Positions 44,101-47,004 are shown, counted from the stretch's first letter. The stretch: 64,000 bases of DNA from Loripinus fragilis (GCA_964019695.1 OZ026521.1:34852774-34916773); one strand, 5' to 3'. Made by a program: numbers and translations. The notes: generated by a model from the sequence alone, not told the origin.

Positions 44101-45622
44101 AAAAAAGTCAAGACTTTGTCATATTTAATGACGTTTTTATCATGGCAGCCATTATATGATTTTACTATGTCGTATGACTGATATTTAATGTGCATTCTAA
44201 TGCACTTGTGTTCGTAACGCGACGTCTGATTGGATAGCATCAAAATTTGCAATTGAATAACCTGAAATATACCGTTGGAAATAGTTTGACATCATTATTG
44301 ATGTCGCATTTCGTTGGATGGCATATGGCTTTATGCAGCCTACAATGCTCCAATTTGAGATGAAACTGCAGAACTGCATTAAAATGTAGATAACTATATT
44401 CCAAAAATCATTAGGGGAGGTACATCTTCAGATTTATGGTCGGAAATTACGTTTTACGGCTCTGTTTGTGCGTCACTGTAAAACTGAATTTCTGACCATA
44501 TATCCAACGATTCACCCCCTCCCCCCACATACGAAAATTTTGAATACAGTTATCCCCTTCATTCACTGCCAATAGATAATTTACCTTAAAGGTAAATTCT
44601 TATTTATGCTACAAAATCAGCTAGATATCACCAAAATTAGTCATTTGCTGCAGTCATAATTTAAATCGTATTTTTTCAGGGTCTTGAACAGACGACATTT
44701 AGCATGATGGGTCAGACAACCGGTTGCAGTCTTGTATCAGATGGTTGTGAATGTATTCTCATTAATAAGAAATTCTTCTTACATCATCTATCTGACGACA
44801 TGGCAAAGAAAATAAGAAAAACGGTAAGTTGTCAACAAAATTGATATTTAATGTTATTGCATCTACAAGCCTTCATGGCCCTAACATGTATCAAACATGA
44901 GAATTTTTACAATTGGACCAACTGCAAGCTGATCAGTCCTGTAGAAAAGAGTGCACAATTGAAAATTATATTTCTTATTTTTCAAGATAAATATATGCTG
45001 TGGATACTCAATTAGCAAATGACAAGATCATAGAGTCTTACTGATGGTTCCAAGGCTGTGCTTCTTTTGTGGATCATTTTTGTTATTTATGTTTCGTGTC
45101 GATCATGCTGTCTTATCTGTTCATTGCAGCCTTGTGATCACATGCTGGGAAAGGGCTGGCCTCTTGGCATTTTTGTGTGTGGTGTTTTCTTTGTGTTTTG
45201 TCACTTTCCCATGTGGTGCCCTTGGTCAGGTGTCATATACTTGATTGTATGGATTCCTGATCTTTGCCTTCTTGCTTACTTCCTTAAATAATTCAGCGAG
45301 CGACAAAAGAAGCTGAATCTTGTTGTGGTTGGCTCTTTTTAGGCTTCATATTAAGTTTCTGTCCTATATTGACTTGGTATCAGAGCGCAACCCATAAAAA
45401 CGAATTTAATAAGAGGAACACATTGTGTACTTATAATGTTAAGAATACTGTATCTACTACAGAGTTTTTATATCATTTCAGATACAGCCTATTCCAACAG
45501 AGGAAAGCTTACAACAGAAACTTCAAGACAAAACCAACTGGGATGCTTTTAAAACAATGACAATAACAAAGTTTATGTTGTATAAGAAAGACTTACATGA
45601 CTACGCTTCTCTGTACTACTGA
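13825..45622 (+). CDS. CNBD2: CNBD2-like cyclic nucleotide-binding protein, 13 exons
   Basis: This is the only confidently readable gene. Exons 13825-14112, 15580-15647, 20405-20555, 21967-22133, 24916-24989, 27468-27556, 35570-35799, 37960-38114, 40096-40209, 41347-41429, 43354-43440, 44680-44823 and 45482-45622 join in frame into about 596 residues. Human CNBD2 has about 576. An in-frame TGA at 13801 supports the ATG at 13825. Residues 1-150 are basic and Ser/Pro-rich. Residues about 205-310 form a cyclic-nucleotide domain with the cassette FGELALMHGARRSATV, where Glu280 and Arg289 are nine residues apart as in protein kinase A regulatory subunits. Residues about 350-550 form a second, degenerate domain without the cassette arginine. 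In mouse this family (CRIS) binds cAMP and is needed for sperm function; a similar role here is inferred. Exons 6, 7, 9 and 13 have local decayed or possibly usable copies. Confidence 0.88.
14335..14402. repeat. Solo family C core hairpin
   Basis: The arms 'cggcccaccagcaaaacgccat' and its complement form a hairpin around 'ccgaat'. The same hairpin sits inside the larger family C elements, but here the GGATCC-type flanks are missing. Confidence 0.75.
15124..15200. repeat. Family A hairpin, right half only (copy 6)
   Basis: Reads 'gcggcgtctgatctggttctgcactgtttgcc' followed by the usual 'aataaaaaggacgct..aggcttaaatggg' flank. The left arm is absent. Confidence 0.7.
15216..15502. mobile_element. 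Family C non-autonomous element, copy 1
   Basis: The ends 'atgcggatccgg' and 'ctggatccgcgcatg' are inverted. The inside has 'tccggaccccct', 'aaatcacaaagctacca-gccagcattcaatg' and a core hairpin 'gcacgccagctaaacg...tgtttcgttggctggc'. It is a MITE family of about 300 bp with five or so copies in the window. Confidence 0.8.
15580..15647 (+). CDS. CNBD2: CNBD2-like gene, exon 2
   Basis: Acceptor atgtttcag; 68 nt read as PLVRFRRAVKTVQVLLKAIG plus GA and two bases of Arg. It ends at GCCAG|gtaatg (phase 2). The basic amphipathic text FRRAVKTVQVLLK resembles the N-terminal segment of CNBD2 proteins as I remember them. Confidence 0.85.
16136..17171. mobile_element. TA-flanked 1.04-kb TIR element in intron 2
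   Basis: The ends CTAAAACCAACTGCTAATTGGTCAC and the reverse complement of GTGACCAATTAGAACTTGG..TTTTAG match imperfectly and are flanked by TA. A short minus-strand ORF inside shows no known domain. Probably a non-autonomous or decayed Tc1/mariner-type element. Confidence 0.7.
17221..18037. mobile_element. TA-flanked 0.82-kb TIR element in intron 2
   Basis: The ends CTGAAGGACTTTAAAAACGC and the reverse complement of GCGTTTTTAAAGTCCCTCAG are nearly identical and flanked by TA. A 129-codon ORF at 17567-17956 (+) has no family I recognise. TGACGTCA occurs near 17543. Confidence 0.75.
18280..18430 (+). repeat. Single unit of the 'accagagttatg' repeat
   Basis: One ~150-bp unit like those at 19490-20290: 'ccgctcaatatcttgagaacaaattga', 'ttcaccaaattttatatat', 'attgagaacatct', 'gtaccagagttat'. 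Confidence 0.75.
18431..19410 (+). repeat. Tandem array, ~150-bp unit 'ttctgaaccagtggatgga'
   Basis: About six units. Each contains 'gggtttccgtgcattatcttctgaaccagtggatgga', 'gaccaaacttgcata', 'tacattgttggga', 'gttgattagattt-gg' and 'gaccttgacctaattttcaaggtcacac'. The array opens with 'atgtcccccaactcgatggacgggggatatattg'. This kind of array is common in bivalve genomes from my knowledge; the mechanism that spreads it is not visible here. Confidence 0.8.
19490..20290 (+). repeat. Tandem array, ~153-bp unit 'accagagttatg'
   Basis: About five units with 'tcaatatcttgagaacaaattgacagaat', 'ccaaattttatatatgcattcatattgacaa', 'ttgggattgttac' and 'gtaacagagttatgacccttgat'. The unit length matches that of the preceding array, but the sequence differs. 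Confidence 0.8.
20405..20555 (+). CDS. CNBD2: CNBD2-like gene, exon 3
   Basis: Acceptor tattatctccag; 151 nt. The first base completes Arg, then 50 codons begin KGQNHKQQKQRQG (Gln/Lys-rich) and continue LSWSQFYDEHSTARRTYDLF to GISFDPTVFKAKRE. It ends in phase 0 at GAGAG|gtacag. Confidence 0.85.
20556..21347. other. AT-rich part of intron 3
   Basis: No repeat or gene was recognised in this very AT-rich DNA. Confidence 0.4.
21348..21545. mobile_element. pogo-like MITE, copy 1
   Basis: Starts CAGTCAAACCTTTTTAAGCGGCCACTC after TA. It contains an inner hairpin 'aatgaaggtctaaagcattgcagaatgctc' and 'gagcactttgcaatacatttgacctgcattaag'. The right end ('gtggccgcttatttgaaagcag') is degraded. It is the same family as 38279-38484. 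Confidence 0.7.
21570..21665. repeat. Family A hairpin, copy 7 (left stem lost)
   Basis: The core 21586-21638 keeps 'ggcaaacagtgaaga' and 'tctacactgttt', but the left half of the GCCGC stem is deleted. Confidence 0.7.
21865..21932. repeat. Solo family C core hairpin, diverged
   Basis: 'actatagacccaccagcaaaatgc' pairs imperfectly with 'ggtgggcctatagtggcc'. It lies just upstream of exon 4. Confidence 0.65.
21967..22133 (+). CDS. CNBD2: CNBD2-like gene, exon 4
   Basis: Acceptor tctgtgtctag; 167 nt. The 55 codons (residues 170-224) include LSLDPSERVEDQL, then FGEFPIKLQRSLASVGWYE, which is the typical helical lead-in to the first cyclic-nucleotide domain. It ends in phase 2 at GAACA|gtgagt. Confidence 0.9.
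22545..23012 (+). repeat. Tandem array, ~130-bp unit in intron 4
   Basis: About three and a half units with 'aatttgatg-gaataatcttgaaaa-ttgattttt', 'ttgctgttgaagccaaagccat', 'catgctag-tatgg' and 'aatgagtcaattactatagataagta'. No function seen. Confidence 0.75.
23330..23525. repeat. Family A hairpin with long flanks, copy 8
   Basis: The core 23431-23498 has stem GATCAGACACCGCA / TGCGGTGTCTGATC. Here the stem has ACACCGC where copy 1 has ACGCCGC, and the opposite arm changes with it (GCGGTGT for GCGGCGT). Confidence 0.8.
23770..24030 (+). repeat. Dispersed repeat J, copy 1
   Basis: Contains 'accgtgaggaagagccaca', 'cctctcttccccatcaagatgattgcaaaactaga' and 'acaaagtactga'. It matches, in opposite orientation, 38755-39035 and more weakly 62990-63185. 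It reads open on the + strand for 109 codons, but the other copies do not preserve that frame. Confidence 0.65.
24238..24482. repeat. Family E element, copy 1
   Basis: The ends 'cgacgttttaaatctgtttcatgctcgactcaact' and its approximate complement are inverted. Inside lies 'aaatgttaaaatgcaaacaattgttgacatttaacattta'. It is a MITE of about 245 bp. Confidence 0.65.
24916..24989 (+). CDS. CNBD2: CNBD2-like gene, exon 5
   Basis: Acceptor ttttttttcag; 74 nt. The first base completes His225, then FEAKRVIIRQGHMADNFYFI and ISGT follow. This is the first beta-strand pair of a cyclic-nucleotide domain (x-G-x-x-A-D-x-F-Y-x-I-x-x-G). It ends in phase 1 at ACAG|gtaggg. Confidence 0.92.
24993..25200. repeat. 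TIR repeat containing family A hairpin, copy 9
   Basis: The ends 'gggtacattcggacag' and 'tgtccgaatttacc' are inverted. Inside, 25092-25151 is a family A-like hairpin with stem GATGAGACGGCTC / GAGCCGTCTCATC. It lies four bases after the exon 5 donor. Confidence 0.65.
25344..25505. repeat. Repeat L, copy 1
   Basis: A hairpin 'taccatggtttgtccgcaagtacgtggagataatccacg' type core, then 'tattttataccacctgcattta-gaagacct'. It matches 61856-62025. Confidence 0.65.
25884..26130 (-). mobile_element. pogo-like MITE, copy 2
   Basis: It ends in AAGTTTTACTG followed by TA. The inner hairpin is 'aaggtcaaatgttttgcagaatgctc / gagcattctgcaatacttttgacct'. The left part has a tandem doubling of 'gcggctactcaaaaagaacacc'. 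Confidence 0.7.
26560..26915 (-). repeat. Family X element, copy 1
   Basis: The core inverted repeat 'ttttgatatcaagtttaccaggctcggcttcgagaac' is paired with its complement around 26870, followed outward by 'acgtcataatcgctagttt' and 'cctttatcaggtcat'. It is the inverse orientation of the copies at 28.1 and 28.9 kb. Confidence 0.75.
27238..27375. repeat. Family F element, copy 1
   Basis: 'gtgagggtaggatagaaaaatacgtccctcggga' is inverted against 'tcctcaggacggatttttactatcctaccctcac', with the loop 'catccctcggcaagcctcgtgatgtca'. The family recurs at 43.7 and 47.7 kb. Confidence 0.75.
27468..27556 (+). CDS. CNBD2: CNBD2-like gene, exon 6 (copy A)
   Basis: Acceptor gtcttgtag; 89 nt. Two bases complete Ala250, then 29 codons run IVTLLENSKDSGEQ, YVRTVAFLKKGNSFG. 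It ends in phase 0 at TTTGGG|gtaagt. It supplies the beta-strands and the FG immediately before the phosphate-binding cassette in exon 7. Twelve exon-derived copies follow in intron 6. This first copy is taken as the reference because it lies nearest exon 5, but its acceptor (TTGTAG) differs from that of the amplified copies (TTGCAG). Confidence 0.88.
27569..27996 (+). pseudogene. Five decayed copies of exon 6 (c1-c5)
   Basis: Copies lie at about 27569-27630, 27647-27734, 27750-27808, 27825-27916 and 27933-27996. The c1+c2 pair and the c3+c4 pair form a ~180-bp duplicated unit. Copies c2 and c4 keep TTGCAG acceptors but read TAG after five codons. Copy c2 has also lost a T before GGG and its donor; c4 keeps ggg|gtaagt. 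Copies c1, c3 and c5 lack parts of the exon. None is usable in frame. Confidence 0.85.
28005..28093 (+). CDS. CNBD2: Intact duplicate of exon 6 (copy B), candidate alternative exon
   Basis: Preceded by atcttgcag and followed by gtaagt, exactly 89 nt like exon 6. In the same phase it reads REIILLNSKDSSEQ then FVRTVADLWNGSSFG with no stop. Splicing exon 5 to it and on to exon 7 keeps the frame. Relative to exon 6 it has radical changes (Phe271 to Asp, Lys273 to Trp, Lys274 to Asn). If joined after exon 6 it would read TCA GAG AAA TAA and stop. Whether it is used is unknown; it may be a recently decaying copy. Confidence 0.5.
28100..28435 (+). repeat. Family X element, copy 2, inside the exon-6 array
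   Basis: The hairpin 'gatatcaagtttaccaggcaaggctttgagaac' and its complement at 28200-28240, then 'ctagcgattatgacgtaattttt' and 'gcgtcattagctacgtcattcaaaaa'. The third copy is 800 bp downstream, with the same flanks, so it was duplicated together with exon copies. Confidence 0.8.
28476..28564 (+). CDS. CNBD2: Intact duplicate of exon 6 (copy C), candidate alternative exon with GC donor
   Basis: Preceded by aatcttgcag and followed by gcaagt, 89 nt, same phases. It reads IVTILENTKENS then QQYVRTVAFLRRGNTFG. Almost all differences from exon 6 are conservative (Leu/Ile, Ser/Thr, Lys/Arg), which is unlike random decay. The donor GGG|GCAAGT fits the known minor GC-AG class. Joined after another copy it would read TCA TAG, so it could only replace exon 6, not follow it. 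This is the best candidate for a functional alternative exon. Confidence 0.55.
28580..28861 (+). pseudogene. Three further exon-6 copies (c8-c10)
   Basis: Copy c8 (28580-28681) has acceptor ttcttacag and donor gtaagt and an open 3' half (SSEQYVRTVAFFRKGNRYG), but an altered 5' half makes it 102 nt, so it does not fit the phase left by exon 5. Copy c9 (28687-28770) lost acceptor and donor. Copy c10 (28774-28861) has gtaagt but internal deletions break the frame. Confidence 0.8.
28900..29230 (+). repeat. Family X element, copy 3
   Basis: Nearly identical to 28100-28435, including flanks 'agagaatactaggtgagtg' and 'gaaacaattcagt-aatatta'. It marks the end of a ~800-bp segmental duplication within the exon-6 array. 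Confidence 0.8.
29281..30307. mobile_element. TA-flanked 1.03-kb TIR element inside the exon-6 array
   Basis: The ends TGCACAATAAGTTCAGCAAT and the reverse complement of ATTGCTAAACTTATTGTGCA differ at one or two positions, with TA on both sides. The inside has TGACGTCA near 29622 and short ORFs on both strands without known domains. Size and end sequence resemble the element at 9497-10515. It separates the last exon-6 copy from the rest. Confidence 0.75.
30315..30420 (+). pseudogene. Last exon-6 copies (c11, c12), decayed
   Basis: Copy c11 (30315-30387) reads 'gaacagtaaatattccagcgagcagtatgtctgt' with a deletion in the middle and 'tttgcgg|tatgtt' at the donor position. A TTGCAGTCGTGGTAAGTATTC fragment (30397-30420) is the start of another copy. 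Confidence 0.75.
30729..31108 (+). pseudogene. LINE fragment, 3' end of ORF2
   Basis: Reads NDRAMIRQICSIKPEDVATV, then SSELLATLGYEDLDLILR, a frame break, ERSSGTVRIACDTKVDGR, GRPKLTWKKPTENDCREWKL and, after a TAA, SGVSSAMRAASQLPG. This order is the characteristic C-terminal end of a family of marine-invertebrate non-LTR retrotransposons. Stops at two places and a frameshift make it dead. Reverse transcriptase is absent, so it is a 5'-truncated insertion. Confidence 0.85.
31264..31495. repeat. Family E element, copy 2
   Basis: 'ttcgaggtttt-aaaat' plus 'actcaactcaattgagcatgaattttcaa', then 'aatgttaaaatgccaacaatt', and 'gctcagctgagtatgaaaaaagtgtaataacctc' as the inverted end. Confidence 0.7.
31496..31715. 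repeat. Family E element, copy 3
   Basis: Directly adjoins copy 2. It has 'cttcgaggttataactcttttttcatattcaactcaact' and 'gctcagttgagtagagcatgaaagatgaaaaagttttat'. Tandem insertion or duplication. Confidence 0.7.
31968..32276. mobile_element. Family C non-autonomous element, copy 2
   Basis: The ends CATGCGCGGACCC and GGATCCGCGCATG are inverted. The core hairpin at 32104-32155 has 'ggcactccagcgaaacgcc' and 'ggcgtttcgctggcgtgcc'. A C-tract of 14 bases lies near 32009. Confidence 0.85.
32277..33008. other. Intron 6 stretch, nothing certain
   Basis: A 77-codon ORF at 32710-32943 has no recognisable homology and no fitting splice sites. No repeats recognised. Confidence 0.4.
33009..33075. repeat. 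Family A-like hairpin, copy 10
   Basis: Stem ATCCAGATCAGCTGGCT / AGCCAGCTGATCTGG, with outer 'aaaacagcgtaga' and 'tctacgcggttttc'. Both mouth and stem differ from other copies, but each change is paired. Confidence 0.75.
33413..33607. repeat. Foldback repeat with long imperfect arms
   Basis: The left arm 'cacaccgggtaggcggctatcgaaaacg' through 'attttcgattgtcatttgtcg' pairs with 'cgacaaatgccaatcgaaaac' through 'cgttttcgattgccgcctatccggtgtg'. The arms are about 92 nt each. It is rich in 'atcga' steps. Confidence 0.75.
33976..34552. mobile_element. Foldback element with ~108-bp inverted ends
   Basis: 33976-34083 and 34442-34552 are reverse complements with few mismatches (shared: 'cagtatgtaaactgaaataaacatc', 'gttcctcc', 'gcactcgtgcgtaaccag'). 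The interior of about 360 bp has no ORF of interest. The high arm identity suggests a fairly young insertion. Confidence 0.8.
34762..34890. mobile_element. pogo-like MITE, copy 3 (truncated)
   Basis: Starts CAGTTAAACCTGTGTAAATC-GGCCACT after TTA. It continues to 'gcagaatgctcc' and 'ataattggtcttgaaaac', then is lost. The right terminal repeat is missing. Confidence 0.75.
35035..35070. repeat. Half of an 'agacggttcttttgag' hairpin
   Basis: 'gagacggttcttttgagtacc' then 'aacatatgttttagttgag' matches the right half of the complete hairpin at 41150-41230. Confidence 0.6.
35570..35799 (+). CDS. CNBD2: CNBD2-like gene, exon 7
   Basis: Acceptor gacgtcttttcag; 230 nt. The 76 codons (residues 280-355) begin ELALMHGARRSATVTCKTDV, which holds the phosphate-binding cassette with Glu280 and Arg289, then ELLAVSREDFIDIFMHIEKD. 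They end LPYDNPRICLFTFF plus two bases of Arg, at TTTTTCAG|gtaaga (phase 2). The last ~39 bases of the exon and the donor are the first unit of a minisatellite. Reading through that donor gives AGG TAA, a stop, so this donor is the usable one. Confidence 0.93.
35765..35946 (+). repeat. Exon-7-tail minisatellite, left part
   Basis: About four to five ~39-bp units follow the pattern 'gataacccgcggatatgcc' plus 'tctttacatttttcaggtaa'. The first unit is the coding end of exon 7. Each unit has a pyrimidine-rich run ending in CAG directly followed by GTAAG, so it looks like both an acceptor and a donor. A later unit has CAG|GCAAG. Confidence 0.85.
35949..37244. mobile_element. Mariner-like element, 1.30 kb
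   Basis: The ends CGAGGGGCGTTCAATATG and the reverse complement of CATATTGAACCCCCCTCG match over about 26 bp with one mismatch and are flanked by TA. Length and ends fit a mariner-type transposon. The interior has only broken minus-strand ORFs (for example 36180-36422) and no DDD/DDE motif I could see, so it is decayed. It sits inside the exon-7-tail minisatellite. Confidence 0.8.
37247..37397 (+). repeat. Exon-7-tail minisatellite, right part
   Basis: About four more units ('cccgcggatatgcc', 'actttacatttttcaggtaa') resume after the mariner-like insertion. Confidence 0.85.
37451..37511. repeat. Family B hairpin, copy 3
   Basis: Hairpin with outer 'gcgagcatcaaaggc'/'gagcatctttgct' and stem 'agatgagcctacctatatgtgcaggctcacc'. 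Confidence 0.65.
37617..37888. repeat. Nested palindromic and tandem 41-bp repeat upstream of exon 8
   Basis: A unit of about 41 bp ('gaaggaacgaagtggagtta' plus 'gtacccttggcttgcgaagat') occurs about seven times, five in direct and two in inverted orientation. This gives two large hairpins (centres near 37648 and 37812). Nearly all units are identical. It ends 71 bases before the exon 8 acceptor. Confidence 0.9.
37960..38114 (+). CDS. CNBD2: CNBD2-like gene, exon 8
   Basis: Acceptor ggtttattttcag; 155 nt. Arg356 is completed, then RGVLLCKDSNTSEWIYIVKT and GSCRVLKDLIETRPNIPG to FDTTV. This is the start of the second cyclic-nucleotide domain (R-G-x, W-I-x-x-V-K-x-G-x-C-x-V-L). It ends in phase 1 at GTTA|gtaagt. 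Confidence 0.92.
38279..38484. mobile_element. pogo-like MITE, complete copy (4)
   Basis: 206 bp with ends CAGTAAAACCTGTGTAAAAC-GGCCACTC and the complement of GAGTGGCCGTTTTATACAGG-TTTTACTG, flanked by TA. CAGT..AACCT ends and TA duplication are typical of pogo/Tigger-type elements. An inner 29-bp hairpin (aggtcgaaagtattgctgaa) forms a second stem. Confidence 0.85.
38755..39035 (-). repeat. Dispersed repeat J, copy 2
   Basis: The reverse complement of the J repeat at 23.8 kb. It contains 'gtggctcttcctcacgatgccac', 'gcaatcatctcgatgggaagagag' and 'ctttgtgtcatttctagttttg'. Long ORFs on both strands reflect base composition. Confidence 0.65.
39040..39795. other. Intron 8 stretch, nothing certain
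   Basis: AT-rich, with short antisense ORFs at 39429-39669 of no recognisable family. Confidence 0.4.
39800..39960 (+). pseudogene. Two decayed upstream copies of exon 9
   Basis: 39808-39915 aligns with exon 9 almost to its end ('ttaccacccatgtaaccaaagtcaattaaatctcatcctcatt', 'cagccttatttcagacgcacagac') but has lost the acceptor AG and has frame breaks. A second copy of the exon start (39921-39960) has 'cttttcattcag' and TTACCGCCAAAACAACCAAA but is cut off by the family A hairpin at 39966. Confidence 0.8.
39966..40070. repeat. Family A hairpin, copy 11
   Basis: The core 39966-40030 has stem CATGATGAAATGCCGC / GCGGCATTTCATCATG. The following 'aaagtacctgtttaccagtatacagaatgaaaagg' is the usual flank. 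It interrupts the second exon-9 copy. Confidence 0.8.
40096..40209 (+). CDS. CNBD2: CNBD2-like gene, exon 9
   Basis: Acceptor tattctctgtttcag; 114 nt (38 codons), phase 1 in and phase 1 out. It reads KLPPIQPKTIESHPHRRKSA, LLQTHGHKTFYRRLPEIQ and ends CAAA|gtatat, a weaker donor. Basic and without domain features, it would be a loop inserted in the second domain. Because its length is a multiple of three it could be skipped without shifting the frame. Confidence 0.78.
40210..41149. other. Intron 9, nothing recognised
   Basis: AT-rich DNA without recognisable repeats or ORFs. Confidence 0.4.
41150..41232. repeat. 'acatatgttgtgggt' hairpin
   Basis: 'aaacatatgttgtgggtactcaaaataaccgtctc' pairs with 'gagacggttcttttgagcacccaaaacatatgtt'. 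Half a copy is at 35035. Confidence 0.75.
41347..41429 (+). CDS. CNBD2: CNBD2-like gene, exon 10
   Basis: Acceptor ttttatatttcag; 83 nt. Ile446 is completed, then LATASDHLNEINKIFTQRHR and GSVDMRN. It ends in phase 0 at AGGAAT|gtaagc. No domain by itself; it links the two halves of the second domain. Confidence 0.85.
41500..42245 (+). repeat. Three family B elements in a row
   Basis: Hairpin cores at 41575-41637, 41852-41912 and 42141-42203 lie within longer repeat units ('cttagaaactccaaat-atgt', 'taccacattgttggaaatctcatg', 'ggctcatat'). The stems differ in sequence but each is self-complementary or nearly so. Confidence 0.75.
42621..42918. mobile_element. Family C non-autonomous element, copy 3
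   Basis: Starts CATGCGCGGATC and ends in a degraded 'cagatttgcacatg'. It contains 'tccggatcccctgaaaaatcacaaagcta'. The core hairpin is partly eroded. Confidence 0.75.
43015..43225. repeat. Family A hairpin with long flanks, copy 12
   Basis: The core 43121-43187 has stem GATCAGACGCCAC / GTGGCGTCTGATC. The flanks 'cacccttctcaattggataaatccatttc' and 'aaaaagcgctaggctgaaatggg' define the full element. Confidence 0.8.
43354..43440 (+). CDS. CNBD2: CNBD2-like gene, exon 11
   Basis: Acceptor tctaattttatag; 87 nt, phase 0 to phase 0. It reads GEEKLIEDRKPDTSKVFVQI and QKLGPKETF, then |gtaagt. V-x-V-Q-x-L-x-P-x-x-x-F is the strand pair before the position where a phosphate-binding cassette would start in the second domain. 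Confidence 0.9.
43718..43862. repeat. Family F element, copy 2
   Basis: 'tataggatagataaatacgtcctgaggacca' versus 'ggatggatttttcaatctcttcctcacacaa', diverged. A following A/T-rich segment at 43900-44060 ('tgtattattgaatttattaaacgag') recurs at 56080. Confidence 0.6.
44100..44679. other. Intron 11 stretch
   Basis: A degenerate inverted pair flanks 44450 ('tatggtcggaaattacgttttac' and 'gtaaaactgaatttctgaccata'). Nothing else was recognised. Confidence 0.45.
44680..44823 (+). CDS. CNBD2: CNBD2-like gene, exon 12
   Basis: Acceptor gtattttttcag; 144 nt, phase 0 to 0. It reads GLEQTTFSMMGQTTGCSLVS, DGCECILINKKFFLHHLSDD and MAKKIRKT, then |gtaagt. The phosphate-binding cassette position reads FGLEQTTFSMMGQTTGCS, without GEL and without the arginine nine residues on, so this domain probably does not bind cyclic nucleotides in the usual way. 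Confidence 0.92.
45040..45292 (+). repeat. Dispersed repeat I, copy 1
   Basis: 'gtgcttcttttgtggatcatttttgttat', 'tgttcattgcagccttgtgatca', 'gggaaagggct', 'caggtgt..tacttgattgta..gattcctgatctt'. The second copy is at 50340-50570. Two overlapping ORFs here are shadows. Confidence 0.7.
45482..45622 (+). CDS. CNBD2: CNBD2-like gene, exon 13 (terminal)
   Basis: Acceptor ttatatcatttcag; 47 codons with the stop. It reads IQPIPTEESLQQKLQDKTNW, DAFKTMTITKFMLYKKDLHD and YASLYY, then TGA at 45620. The W-x-x-F/Y-K text and a C-terminus of about 46 residues fit the ends of CNBD-family proteins as I know them. Confidence 0.9.
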   Translation: MQPIPTEESLQQKLQDKTNWDAFKTMTITKFMLYKKDLHDYASLYY

Positions 45623-45935
45623 AATAACTACTTTTTTGTATTACTGAAAATGATTATGTCTTTGTATTACTGTAAATCTCAAAATGGATAGATGATGACA
45701 GAGGAAAGCTTACAGCAAAGGGTACAAGCCCAAACCAACTGAGATGCTTTTAAAATAATGAAAATAACAATGGTTATGTTGTATAAGAATGACTTACATG
45801 ACTACGCTTCTTTGTATTACTGAAATGAGCATGCTTTTTGTGTTGCTGAATATAATTAATATGTTGTTTTTTTTGCATTACTGAAAATAACGATCATCTT
45901 TGTATTACTGAAAATTACTTTGTAATAGTGTTGCT
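45600..45935 (+). repeat. Repeats derived from the stop-codon region, 3' flank
   Basis: The text around the stop codon ('cttctctgtactactgaaat') recurs about seven times as 'tttgtattactgaaaat', at about 45634, 45659, 45806, 45837, 45872 and 45896. The unit is not strictly periodic. Confidence 0.7.
45683..45830 (+). pseudogene. Decayed copy of the terminal exon in the 3' flank
   Basis: Aligns with exon 13 from 'acagaggaaagcttaca' to past the stop. The Trp codon is TGA here, 'aaaacaatg' became 'aaaataatg', and no acceptor AG precedes it. It is about 190 bp downstream of the exon and would lie in the 3' UTR. Confidence 0.88.
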
Positions 45936-45969
45936 GGAAATTTCAAAAGTGGTAAATGGGAACCTTACA

Positions 45970-46215
45970 CAAAAGTCATGTAGTATGAAATTTATGAAAT
46001 GAGCTGTCATTTAATATGAAATTATTTAAATGAGCTGTCATTTAATATGAGATTATTTAAATAGGCCATCATTTAATATGAAATTTATGAAACGATCTGA
46101 CATTTCATATGAAATTTATGAAACGATCTGTCACTTAATATGACATTATGAAACGATCTGTCATTTAATATGAAATGTATGAAACTAGCTCAGCCTGTCA
46201 TTTAATATTGAATGA
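45970..46215 (+). repeat. 31-bp tandem array in the 3' flank
   Basis: About seven units of 'gagctgtcatttaatatgaaatt' plus 'atttaaa' with drift to 'acgatctgtcattt'. It lies 350 bp after the stop codon, possibly in the 3' UTR. Confidence 0.85.
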
Positions 46216-46429
46216 CCACTAGCCTTTTCATTATTTTACTTTTTTTTAAATTTGGAGGCTGAAACCTAGAGAAGATGGCTGATTGCATGACGTTTTAACC
46301 AAACTGTTAGACTTTTTTTTAAAGAAGACAATTATGTCATTAGAAAAATGTCAAGTTAGGCGGTAAAGTGTTATTAAATATGTGGTCAAAAATTTCTTAT
46401 AATGATATTCACTAAAAACAGAGATGCCA

Positions 46430-46540
46430 TAATTGGGCCTCAGCGTAGGAAAACCTGTCTTTGTGGGTTTGCGAACAACAAAGGCGCAGACCAGCCTGCG
46501 CATACGCGCAGTCTGATCAGCGCCTTTGTTATTCACTTTA
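46430..46540. repeat. Family B hairpin, copy 7
   Basis: The core 46471-46534 has 'aacaaaggcgcagaccagcctgcgcatacgcgcagtctgatcagcgcctttgtt'. The flank 'ggaaaacctgtctttgtgggtttgcgaac' also occurs at 59385. Confidence 0.8.
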
Positions 46541-46778
46541 TGAAAAGTATAATATCTAGAAATGCTACAAATGAAATTTCAATTGTCTAGCTAGTCTCTG
46601 AAGCTGAGTAGGATGGTTTGAATTTCACTTTGTCGTAAACCCTGAAGACAGGTTTTGTCACAACGCGGCCCATATTATAGTGATTGTTCTATGACTGGTA
46701 GCCTTGTATTTCTGTGTTTAGCTACATAAGACCTAATTATAAAAGTCTTGTATCCGTTTTCTAAATGGCCCACTGGCG

Positions 46779-46846
46779 TTTGGATAGACTGCAGTGATCA
46801 GGGTCTGCACTGTTTTTCTATGTCCCATAAAAAGGGCACTTAGCCT
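46779..46846. repeat. Family A, half copy 13
   Basis: Only 'gatcagggtctgcactgttttt-ctatgtcccataaaaagggc' remains of the element. Confidence 0.65.
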
Positions 46847-47004
46847 GTATGTGTAAGATCTGATCTATTTTCCATGCCCTACTTATGGTGACATTGTTTT
46901 ATATTCTGCGCTTCGTAAACAGTGATGCAAAATGGACATAATAATGAACTTGTTGATATGACGTACTTTTATGCTCAACAGCTTTTTACTTTTAATTGAA
47001 GAAT

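Noticed and set aside
45044..45291. Two hydrophobic ORFs in different frames
   Set aside because: They fall in dispersed repeat I, whose other copy at 50.3 kb does not keep either frame.
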